Part shown: positions 1 to 5,771 of the stretch, one piece after another
How the letters are laid out: each line of letters starts with the position of its first letter
How positions within the stretch are numbered: the first letter of the stretch is position 1
Source: Alphaproteobacteria bacterium UBA2964
GTDB lineage: Bacteria; Pseudomonadota; Alphaproteobacteria; MPNO01; UBA2964
Assembly (NCBI GenBank): GCA_002348425.1
Contig: DEBE01000116.1
Coordinates: forward strand, 1 to 5,771
Length of the DNA stretch: 5,771 nt
Direction of reading: 5' to 3'
Notes under the pieces: model-generated
Told to the model about the DNA's origin: nothing
The model's input: only the letters and a program-made list of their open reading frames with translations
Databases searched by the model: none
Made by a program: the position numbers and the translations under genes

Positions 1-1
1 C

Positions 2-109
2 GCCTGCATTCCTTTTCGTCGAAAGGATTCATTTCCAATAGTCGCACGAAACTCCGCAGACTTAGATGAAAGAATATATAAAAAGTTTGGAAAGGTACTT
101 CCTAACTGA
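2..109 (+). CDS. Possible C-terminal end of a convergent gene (partial, unidentified)
   Basis: A plus-strand frame is open from the left edge to a TGA at 107-109, giving 35 residues that begin ACIPFRRKDS and end YKKFGKVLPN. The translation is hydrophilic and charged, as protein C-termini often are. The two other plus frames hit stops earlier (39-41 and 67-69). It ends shortly before the hairpin at 132-157, which would fit a gene converging on the minus-strand operon and sharing its terminator. Thirty-five open codons can occur by chance, and the antisense frame is also open here. I do not recognise the family, so no function is offered. Confidence 0.3.
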   Translation, partial: ACIPFRRKDSFPIVARNSADLDERIYKKFGKVLPN

Positions 110-127
110 GAGTTTGCAGAATTTTTT

Positions 128-157
128 AAAAAAAACGGGGCCTATAAGCCCCGTTTT
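128..157 (-). terminator. Rho-independent terminator of the M-S-L operon
   Basis: Read on the minus strand, a perfect 10-bp stem (AAAACGGGGC paired with GCCCCGTTTT, arms 157-148 and 141-132) closes a 6-nt loop at 147-142. The distal arm runs into an uninterrupted tract of eight T (135-128). This is a textbook intrinsic terminator, about 22 bp beyond the large-subunit stop codon. On the plus strand the stem is followed only by TTTTCC, so it would terminate less well there, though it could still serve a convergent gene. Confidence 0.92.
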
Positions 158-179
158 CCTTACGTTATCAAATATAAAT

Positions 180-2468
180 TTATAACTTGCAAACACCCTC
201 GGATTTCGCTTGTTCTATAACCTCAAGCACTTTAGGCGGTGACATTGGCAAGGAAGTTGGGCGGATACCTACTGCATCACCAACCGCGTTGCCTACCGCG
301 GCCATGGTTGGAACAACCGGCACTTCTCCTACCCCCCGAAGTCCAAATGGGTGAGCCGGATTAGGTACTTCTACCATTATCGTCTCAACCATTGGCACGT
401 CTGAAGCTACTGGCATACGATAATCAAGAAAACCAGCGTTTTGCAATCGACCGTCCTCACCATAAATATATTCTTCATTAAGCGCCCAACCAACGCCCTG
501 AATGGCTCCTCCTTGAACTTGACCTTCAACTTGAAGCGGGTGAATTGCCTTACCAACATCTTGAACAACCGTATAGCGGGTCACATCCGTTCGTCCTGTG
601 GTCTCGTCGACTTTGACATCTACGATATTTACTGCAAAACCAGGACCAGCACCGGTTACATTCATTTCCGTATGACCACAGATTGCTCCATGGCTCATCG
701 TGGTTTGTTTGCAAATATCAGCAATGGATAAAGGTTCGAAGTCGCCAACATTGGCACTAGCCGGTCGGCACATACCCTCTTCGAAGACGACCCCATCTTC
801 GGGTACATCCCAGATCTCCGAAGCACGCCGCCTTAACTCCGCGATACATTTTCTGGCAGAATCGACAATTACCATTCCTACGGAAAAGGTGGTGCGACTA
901 CCAGCAGTAACTCGATTAAAACCTAGTGAGTTGGTATCCGCCATTTTAACACGCACCTGATCGACAGGAATTCCTAGCTCTTCTGCTGCCATCATACTTA
1001 TGGAGATACGAGATCCAGCAACATCAGCGGTGCCAACAGCAATTGTAACCGTGCCGTCGGGAGCTAAATTCAAGGATGCAGCCGTCTCTCCGCCCCTATT
1101 AAACCAAAAGCCTGTAGAAATACCGCGGCCCTCCCCTTCTTTAACGGGAGACTTATAATGATCACATTCTTTGGCTTTTTTGAGAGTTTCAATAAAGCCG
1201 ATAGGACCCCAAGTATCTCCATAGATTGTCGTATGCCCATCTTCAGCAGCATTCTTAAGACGGAAATCAATGGGATCCATCTCAATTTTTCTTGCCATTT
1301 CATCAATGACACCTTCAACTCCGAAAACTATTTGAGGCACGCAGGGAGCTCGGAAAGATGCGACTTTTTGACGATTTGACAGCACTTCATATGCCACTAC
1401 GTCCACATTTTTTATATCATAGCGCGTAAACATCGCATTCGGCGCATTAAAATACATTGATCCGGCGAATGGTCCCGCCTGAAAGACCATATCAGCGTGG
1501 GCTGCAGTAATGGTACCATCTTTCTTACACCCCATCTTAATCGTGTAATTTGTGCCCGAAACCGGACCTGTCCCGCGAAAAACCTCAATCCGAGAAAGGA
1601 CAATCTTTACCGCGCGGGAAGCCTTCTTAGACAGCAAAATAGCAATTGGCTCTCCATAGAAACCTGTTTTGCCCCCGAACCCTCCGCCGAGTTCCGACTG
1701 CTGAACGTTAATTTTATTACAATCAATATCGAGAATAGCTGACAAGCGATCTCTGTAAACAAAGGGAGCCTGTGTGCAACACCAAAGTTCAACTTGCCCG
1801 TCTTCGGAATAATCTGCAATACAGGCCTGCGGTTCAATATAACCTTGATGCATGGGTTTACTATCAAAGCTCCGCTCAACTATAAGGTCTGCATCCTCAA
1901 ATCCTGCCTCAATATCACCAAGCTGGGTTACCATTCTTTCTGTGACGTTTGTAGGCTTATCTTCTTCTTTTTCGGCACCCTTTGTCCTTAGATAATCATG
2001 CAAAATAGGAGCATCAGGAGCCATTGCCTCCACGGGGTCTATAACGTGTGGCAAAACTTCATAGTCTACTTCAATTAGCTTCAAAGCCTTTCTAGCCACC
2101 CTTTCACTGGTGGCAGCCACCGCAGCAACTGGATGCCCATCATATAAGGCCTTTTCACGGGCCATCATATTTCGGGTCATATCCCCGGCACCTGTTCCCT
2201 CCTTCTTATCAGGAAAATCATCACGGGTGACCACAGACTTAACTCCGGGTAAGGCCTCGGCCTTACTAGTATCGATTGATTTTATCAACGCATGTGCATG
2301 GGGGCTACGTAAGATCTTGCCTACCAGCATTCCGGGCAGAAACGCGTCCGCACCGAATTTCGCACGACCTGTTACCTTATCAAGACCATCGTGCTTTACC
2401 GGGTTAGTACCGACAACTTTAAGTTCCGCATTTGGGTCAAACCCACTTTCTTCAAGGATAGTAGCCAT
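180..2468 (-). CDS. Molybdopterin-binding large subunit of a xanthine dehydrogenase-family hydroxylase
   Basis: This 762-residue protein has the normal length for a separate large subunit. It is expected to bind the Mo-molybdopterin cofactor and hydroxylate or oxidise an organic substrate in the cytoplasm. The N-terminal domain (about residues 20-140) carries DKVTGRAKFGAD and LRSPHAHA, typical of the a/b hammerhead domain. Cofactor-domain motifs follow: WCCTQAPF (229-236), GGGFGGK (261-267), SFRAPCVPQ (371-379), then Glu385. The C-terminal part has VQDVGKAIHPLQVEGQ (635-650) and GLRGVGE, whose Glu715 matches the family's catalytic glutamate. The CO dehydrogenase loop signature AYxCSFR is absent: Ala370 stands where the cysteine would be. 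Two sites depart from the commonest consensus, Cys376 after RAP (usually Gly) and VAGSR (483-487) in place of the usual GQG-type loop. The start is set by a GAGGGG Shine-Dalgarno 7 nt upstream, inside the end of the small-subunit gene. Only 2 bp separate the two genes, so translational coupling is likely. Substrate unknown. Confidence 0.95.
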   Translation of the reverse strand: MATILEESGFDPNAELKVVGTNPVKHDGLDKVTGRAKFGADAFLPGMLVGKILRSPHAHALIKSIDTSKAEALPGVKSVVTRDDFPDKKEGTGAGDMTRNMMAREKALYDGHPVAAVAATSERVARKALKLIEVDYEVLPHVIDPVEAMAPDAPILHDYLRTKGAEKEEDKPTNVTERMVTQLGDIEAGFEDADLIVERSFDSKPMHQGYIEPQACIADYSEDGQVELWCCTQAPFVYRDRLSAILDIDCNKINVQQSELGGGFGGKTGFYGEPIAILLSKKASRAVKIVLSRIEVFRGTGPVSGTNYTIKMGCKKDGTITAAHADMVFQAGPFAGSMYFNAPNAMFTRYDIKNVDVVAYEVLSNRQKVASFRAPCVPQIVFGVEGVIDEMARKIEMDPIDFRLKNAAEDGHTTIYGDTWGPIGFIETLKKAKECDHYKSPVKEGEGRGISTGFWFNRGGETAASLNLAPDGTVTIAVGTADVAGSRISISMMAAEELGIPVDQVRVKMADTNSLGFNRVTAGSRTTFSVGMVIVDSARKCIAELRRRASEIWDVPEDGVVFEEGMCRPASANVGDFEPLSIADICKQTTMSHGAICGHTEMNVTGAGPGFAVNIVDVKVDETTGRTDVTRYTVVQDVGKAIHPLQVEGQVQGGAIQGVGWALNEEYIYGEDGRLQNAGFLDYRMPVASDVPMVETIMVEVPNPAHPFGLRGVGEVPVVPTMAAVGNAVGDAVGIRPTSLPMSPPKVLEVIEQAKSEGVCKL

Positions 2469-2470
2469 AA

Positions 2471-2953
2471 TTAGTCCCCTCTCATTTCTGCAGCTGCTGA
2501 CTGCACAGAACGAATGATTTTATCATATCCGGTACACCGGCAGAGATTGCCAGCTAACCAGAACCTAATTTCAGTTTCAGTCGGGTCTGGATTTTTTTCC
2601 AGCAGGGCCTTAGCCGCTACAAGAATACCAGGCGTACAGATGCCACATTGTAAACCATTAATTTCTAAAAAATGGCGTTGTAGTGGATGTAATTCTTCGG
2701 CTGAAGGTGCCATACCCTCTATTGTTTCTATTTCTTTACCATCAGACTCAACTCCGAGAACCAGACAAGAACATACCAATTCTCCGTCCAGAGTAATGCT
2801 GCAAGCACCACAGTCCCCGGTTGAGCAGCCCTCCTTAGTCCCGGTTAATTCTAACTCGTTCCGGAGAACGTCAACCAATGACTGATCAGGTTCACATAGA
2901 AACTCGTATTCATCTCCATTTATCGTCGTTGTGACGTGACTTCTTTTTGCCAT
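2471..2953 (-). CDS. Two-[2Fe-2S] iron-sulfur small subunit of the molybdenum hydroxylase
   Basis: This 160-residue electron-transfer subunit passes electrons from the molybdenum site in the large subunit to FAD in the medium subunit. The N-terminal plant-ferredoxin-like domain ligates one cluster through Cys43, Cys48, Cys51 and Cys63 (CSTGDCGAC, then SC after the LDGELV stretch). The C-terminal helical domain ligates the second through Cys103, Cys106, Cys138 and Cys140 (LQCGICTPG and CRCTGY). Gln102, just before the first of these, is the residue that in relatives contacts the cofactor. All eight ligands are present, so the subunit looks intact; Cys61 is an extra, non-ligand cysteine. Its ATG shares one base with the stop codon of the FAD-subunit gene (TGATG), a classic arrangement for translational coupling. 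The length is usual for CoxS/HcrC-type subunits. Confidence 0.96.
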   Translation of the reverse strand: MAKRSHVTTTINGDEYEFLCEPDQSLVDVLRNELELTGTKEGCSTGDCGACSITLDGELVCSCLVLGVESDGKEIETIEGMAPSAEELHPLQRHFLEINGLQCGICTPGILVAAKALLEKNPDPTETEIRFWLAGNLCRCTGYDKIIRSVQSAAAEMRGD

Positions 2954-3822
2954 CAGTTTTCTCTCGCTCGTTCTAATGCAATTTTTGCCGCACGCTGCGC
3001 GATTACAGACGCTGTTTTAATTCTGTATTCCTTGGACCCGCGCTTATCTGATATTGGGTTACAAGCAGCGCTGCAAGCCTCACCCATTTTGGCAAGCGCT
3101 AAATCGTCTACTTTAGTTCCTATTAATGCATCTGAAGCCTCAGAGACAAGCAAGGGTGTGGGCGCTACCGCCCCCAATGCAACTCGAGCAGCAATGCAGT
3201 TACCATCATCATCTAAGGTGATATTTACTCCCGCTCCTACAACTGCAATATCCATTTCTGTTCGCGGCGTCAGGCGCAGATAGGCATCTCCAGAATGAGG
3301 TGGACGCTTCGGCATCGTAAATGAAATTATTATCTCACCCGGGCTCAGTGAAGTCTTGCCGGGTCCTACGACGATATCTTCAACAGGTGCCTCACGTGAC
3401 CCATCAGGGCCAACGATGTTGCAAATTGCACCGGCCGCTATCATCGCAGGTGTGCTATCAGCGGCTGGTGAAGCATTGCATAAGTTACCACCTACGCTGG
3501 CACGACCCTTAACTTGGATGGAACCTATCAACGCAACACCATCAATAACTCCCGGCCAAGTCGAGGAAAAACCCGCATCGTCGACAAGGCTCATACCCGA
3601 TGTTGCAGCGCCAAAGGTATAGGAACCATCAGATTCTGAAATTCCCCTTGTACCAGGTATGTTTTTGATATCAACGATGACACCGGGTTCAATCAGGTCT
3701 GCGTGTACCTGAACCATTACATCGGTACCACCGGCAAAAATTTTTCCGTTACTGCCTGCTTCAGCAAGCAAAGAGACTGCTAAATCCGATGATTTCGGAG
3801 CTTCGTAACGCACATCATCCAT
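2953..3822 (-). CDS. FAD-binding medium subunit of the molybdenum hydroxylase
   Basis: This 289-residue protein is of the CoxM/CutM type. It should hold FAD and hand electrons from the small subunit's clusters to the final acceptor. FAD-binding signatures are AGGTD (30-34) in the first domain and the segment from VGGN to AADS (110-123, including NLCNASPAADS). The conserved TEMDIAVVGAGV stretch (188-199) precedes the C-terminal domain, which ends near residue 285. The length is standard. The cysteines are scattered and there is no inserted four-cysteine loop, so the extra [4Fe-4S] cluster of 4-hydroxybenzoyl-CoA reductase HcrB is absent. The ATG at 3822 has an AAGGGGAG Shine-Dalgarno about 10 nt upstream, slightly far but strong, preceded by a run of nine A. 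It is first in the M-S-L module, and its stop codon overlaps the small-subunit start. Confidence 0.95.
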   Translation of the reverse strand: MDDVRYEAPKSSDLAVSLLAEAGSNGKIFAGGTDVMVQVHADLIEPGVIVDIKNIPGTRGISESDGSYTFGAATSGMSLVDDAGFSSTWPGVIDGVALIGSIQVKGRASVGGNLCNASPAADSTPAMIAAGAICNIVGPDGSREAPVEDIVVGPGKTSLSPGEIIISFTMPKRPPHSGDAYLRLTPRTEMDIAVVGAGVNITLDDDGNCIAARVALGAVAPTPLLVSEASDALIGTKVDDLALAKMGEACSAACNPISDKRGSKEYRIKTASVIAQRAAKIALERAREN

Positions 3823-3935
3823 TGCTGCGGATCTCCCCTTTTTTTTTAATTAAGTCTTTAAAACTCTTCATGCCTAATCATGGACCAACCTGTTCACGAA
3901 AACCAGCCCCATAAGGCATAAAACAGCAGGTTTTA
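3823..3935 (-). other. Intergenic gap with weak inverted repeats, ahead of the M-S-L module
   Basis: This is the largest gap between the minus-strand genes, at 113 bp. It holds an imperfect inverted repeat: ATGCCT at 3870-3875 with AGGCAT at 3914-3919, and inside it ATGG at 3880-3883 with CCAT at 3909-3912, separated by a 1x4 internal loop. A second short stem, ATAAAAC/GTTTTAT (3918-3924 and 3930-3936, loop of 5), overlaps the stop codon of the upstream gene. Neither is followed by a T tract in the transcript, so neither is a good terminator. An A9 run (minus strand, 3847-3839) lies just before the Shine-Dalgarno. The gap could hold an internal promoter or an mRNA processing site, but I see no convincing -35/-10 pair. 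Confidence 0.3.
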
Positions 3936-4925
3936 TTAAACTCGAAAGACATGACCTCGTTTCCGACCTTGTGACATAGGCAAAAATAACTCGTCTAGCG
4001 AAATTTCTCTCCTAATCATCCCCTGCTCGTGGGAGTAACCTACTAATTTAGTGAGCTGATTTTCATTGTCCAATGTCATACCATATTGCCAGGGATCACT
4101 GCCCAGTAAACTCTCCTGCTCCTCCCAAGCTTCCCTATACCACGCCAAGGGCACAATTCTAGGGTTGACCATACGCCTCATTGCCAAATCTTTGGCCTCA
4201 TTGAAGGCGTGAAATAAGTTTAAGGGTACCCAAGGATGTTTCTCAACAATTTCTCTTTTTATTCCGAGAACATGCATGATAGGAAAAATTCGTGTTCGAG
4301 TGAAATATGAGATTTCCTCTTCTTTAAAATTCGGAAACAATCGCCCAACGCGAGGATCTTTATCCACAAGCGGCTTGATCAAATCAGGATGTAAAACAGC
4401 ATCGAGTTCTCCCTCTGCAAGCATAGATTCAACTGATTTGTCGTTCGGTAATCGTGTTAATTTTAAATTTTCAGGAGTTTCAAATTCGATACTTTCATCT
4501 AGCTCCGAGAACCACTCAATTGAACGGTGCGGCACACCGTATTCATGTTCTAAAATACCTCTCATCCATAATTGTGCGCTTGACTGAAACTGTTTCACTC
4601 CCATTTTACATCCAATAAGATCTTTGGGGCTTTTGAACCCTTTTGTGGTATTAATAAACATAAAACCATGTCGAAATCGGCGATGTAAAAATACGGGAAT
4701 ACCATCAAAAGGCATGCCCTGGTCACGAGCCACTAAATAAGAAGAACAAGAGCACTCGGCAACATCAAAATCTTGGTTACGCAAAAACCGCCAATGGCGT
4801 GTCGTAGAGTCCATTTTTGTAAGAATATTTAGTTTTATTCCATCTGGCTCTACTGTTCCCTCCTTAAGGGCGCGGACAATTTCATAATCGCCCATCGCCA
4901 ATGTTAATTCTATTTTCTGTCCCAT
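3936..4925 (-). CDS. 4,5-dihydroxyphthalate decarboxylase-like / type-2 periplasmic-binding-fold protein
   Basis: This 329-residue protein resembles the family annotated as 4,5-dihydroxyphthalate decarboxylase (Pht5-like), which is related to ABC-transporter substrate-binding proteins. Family-like stretches in order are LTLAMGDYEIVRAL (7-20), FDVAECSCSSYL (53-64), IPVFLHRRFRHGFMFIN (76-92), DLIGCKMGVKQFQ (102-114) with LWMRGIL soon after, MLAEGELDAVLHP (168-180), RIFPIMHVLGI (212-222), WQYGM (279-283) and a C-terminal ISLDELF (308-314). The N-terminus MGQKIELTLAMG is short and not hydrophobic, so there is no signal peptide or lipobox and the protein is probably cytoplasmic. That favours an enzyme or soluble binding role over a transporter component. 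No permease or ATPase gene is visible nearby. The start is supported by an AGGAGA Shine-Dalgarno 8 nt upstream. It lies 59 bp after the upstream large subunit and 113 bp before the FAD subunit, probably in the same operon. Family placement is fairly secure; decarboxylase activity and substrate are inference. Confidence 0.8.
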   Translation of the reverse strand: MGQKIELTLAMGDYEIVRALKEGTVEPDGIKLNILTKMDSTTRHWRFLRNQDFDVAECSCSSYLVARDQGMPFDGIPVFLHRRFRHGFMFINTTKGFKSPKDLIGCKMGVKQFQSSAQLWMRGILEHEYGVPHRSIEWFSELDESIEFETPENLKLTRLPNDKSVESMLAEGELDAVLHPDLIKPLVDKDPRVGRLFPNFKEEEISYFTRTRIFPIMHVLGIKREIVEKHPWVPLNLFHAFNEAKDLAMRRMVNPRIVPLAWYREAWEEQESLLGSDPWQYGMTLDNENQLTKLVGYSHEQGMIRREISLDELFLPMSQGRKRGHVFRV

Positions 4926-4984
4926 TGTCTAAGTCTCCTAGCAAAAAAGGGCAAAAATTAAACCAATCAAAAAGAAAAATCTGA

Positions 4985-5771
4985 TTAAATACTTTTTAGA
5001 ATTTCTTTCATCCTTTGCGGTGTAACAGGAAGCTGGGTAATAGCCCCCGGAATACCAACAGCTTGGTCAATTGCACCTGCAATTGCTGCCCCAACACCGT
5101 TTATACCCCCCTCGCCGCCTCCCTTAAGACCCAACAAATTATGCGGGCTAGGAGCATCTTCTGTAATCAAACATTCAATTTTAGGAATACAATCTAGGGT
5201 AGGAATTAGGTAGTCTGCGAATGTAACCGCCATAGGCTCTCCTTCGGAATTATAAACAAATTCTTCGTAGAGCGCTCCACCAATACCTTGCACACAACCG
5301 CCAATAAGCTGACCCTCCAGAAGCATCTCATTGACCATACATCCTACGTCATAAGCTACCATAAACCGCTCGACATCAATTAAACCCGTATCGGGATCAA
5401 CTTTCACAACAGCAAAATGAATCCCGTACGGGAAAGCAGACTCTTTTGTGTGATGAAAATCTTCGGCCTCTAACTTACCGTCATTGCGCCGCGCGACTTC
5501 TGCAAGCGTTATAGAAGGCCCGGTTGGATTGTCTGAAACCCTTATGACCCCCTCCACAATATGAAGGCTTTCAGCAGGCAACTGTAACATTTCAGCCGCT
5601 AGGTCTAATGCCTTATTACGCAAGGAAAGTGCCGTAATGTTTACCGCACTGCCGGTCATAACCGTTGCCCTTGCTGCATGAGCGCCAATTCCATAGGGTA
5701 TCAATTTAGTTTGCCCATGTACTACATTTATGCGTTTGTAATCTACCCCAAGAGCGTTGGCACAGATTTGT
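4985..5771 (-). CDS. Second molybdopterin large subunit, C-terminal part (partial at right edge)
   Basis: The frame stays open to the window edge, so the gene starts outside; about 261 C-terminal residues are visible. An in-frame TTG at 5704 is not a credible start, because the upstream codons (NALGVDYKRINVVHGQTK) continue the family pattern. Visible features are the GQTKLIPYGIGAHAARATV segment, equivalent to the usual GDT...P.G.G...SR...V loop, then YDVGCMVNEMLLEGQ, GGALYEEF and FADYLIPT. After these comes GLKGGGEGG, whose Glu (codon 5113-5111) matches the catalytic glutamate. It is clearly distinct in sequence from the large subunit at the other end of the window. The C-terminus is intact, with a TAA at 4987-4985. 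It probably works with its own or a shared FAD and Fe-S subunit; partners are not visible. Possible substrates are CoxL-like or heterocycle-hydroxylase types, which cannot be settled from this fragment. Confidence 0.93.
   Translation of the reverse strand, partial: QICANALGVDYKRINVVHGQTKLIPYGIGAHAARATVMTGSAVNITALSLRNKALDLAAEMLQLPAESLHIVEGVIRVSDNPTGPSITLAEVARRNDGKLEAEDFHHTKESAFPYGIHFAVVKVDPDTGLIDVERFMVAYDVGCMVNEMLLEGQLIGGCVQGIGGALYEEFVYNSEGEPMAVTFADYLIPTLDCIPKIECLITEDAPSPHNLLGLKGGGEGGINGVGAAIAGAIDQAVGIPGAITQLPVTPQRMKEILKSI

Noticed and set aside
2110..2517. Plus-strand open frame of 135 codons
   Set aside because: It lies antisense to the start of the large subunit and the end of the small-subunit gene, both of which have clear family motifs. 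Its translation shows no recognisable domain.
2514..3283. Plus-strand open frames of 123 and 115 codons opposite the Fe-S and FAD subunits
   Set aside because: They are shadows of real minus-strand genes with conserved cysteine and FAD motifs. The translations are low in family-like character.
180..3822. Annotation as aerobic CO dehydrogenase coxMSL
   Set aside because: The gene order fits, but the large subunit lacks the AYxCSFR cysteine loop of form I CoxL and does not show the form II AYRGAGR loop either.
3856..3888. Possible sigma-70 promoter on the minus strand (TTGGTC with TTTTAA)
   Set aside because: The hexamers match poorly and the spacing of 19 bp is long. In an AT-rich gap such matches are expected by chance.
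3918..3936. Short hairpin ATAAAAC/GTTTTAT as a terminator after the decarboxylase-like gene
   Set aside because: The stem has 7 bp with only one G-C pair and no following T tract in the transcript, so it is unlikely to stop transcription.
4985..5704. Treating the TTG at 5704 as the start of a short 239-residue protein
   Set aside because: The same frame continues upstream to the window edge with family-consistent residues, and there is no gene-start context. It is a truncated view of a longer large subunit, not a short gene.

Overview
The window is a bacterial catabolic-type locus. All four convincing complete genes, plus a fifth cut off by the right edge, lie on the minus strand, so transcription runs right to left. 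By eye the base composition is moderate to slightly AT-rich. Genes are tightly packed with purine-rich Shine-Dalgarno sites. Protein families and style suggest a proteobacterium, perhaps an environmental or marine one, but nothing here fixes the taxon.

In transcription order: (1) 5771-4985 is the C-terminal part of a xanthine-dehydrogenase-family molybdenum large subunit. (2) 4925-3936 encodes a protein of the 4,5-dihydroxyphthalate decarboxylase / type-2 periplasmic-binding-protein-like family with no signal peptide. (3) 3822-2953 is an FAD-binding medium subunit. (4) 2953-2471 is a two-[2Fe-2S] small subunit. (5) 2468-180 is a complete molybdopterin large subunit. Genes 3 to 5 are a compact M-S-L module: a TGATG overlap joins M and S, and only 2 bp separate S and L. 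A strong intrinsic terminator at 157-128, about 20 bp after the last stop codon, ends the unit. Left of it, a short open frame on the plus strand (2-109) may be the tail of a convergent gene.

The M, S and L products should assemble into a cytoplasmic molybdenum hydroxylase. Substrate would be oxidised at the Mo cofactor on L, and electrons would pass through two [2Fe-2S] clusters in S to FAD in M. The gene order resembles coxMSL, but the L active-site region lacks the CO dehydrogenase cysteine signature, so CO is unlikely to be the substrate. M lacks the extra [4Fe-4S] insertion of 4-hydroxybenzoyl-CoA reductase. An aromatic or N-heterocyclic compound is a reasonable but unproven substrate. 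The second, different large subunit upstream and the decarboxylase/binding-protein-like gene between them suggest a multi-step degradation cluster. No mobile element, CRISPR array, tRNA or rRNA was seen.
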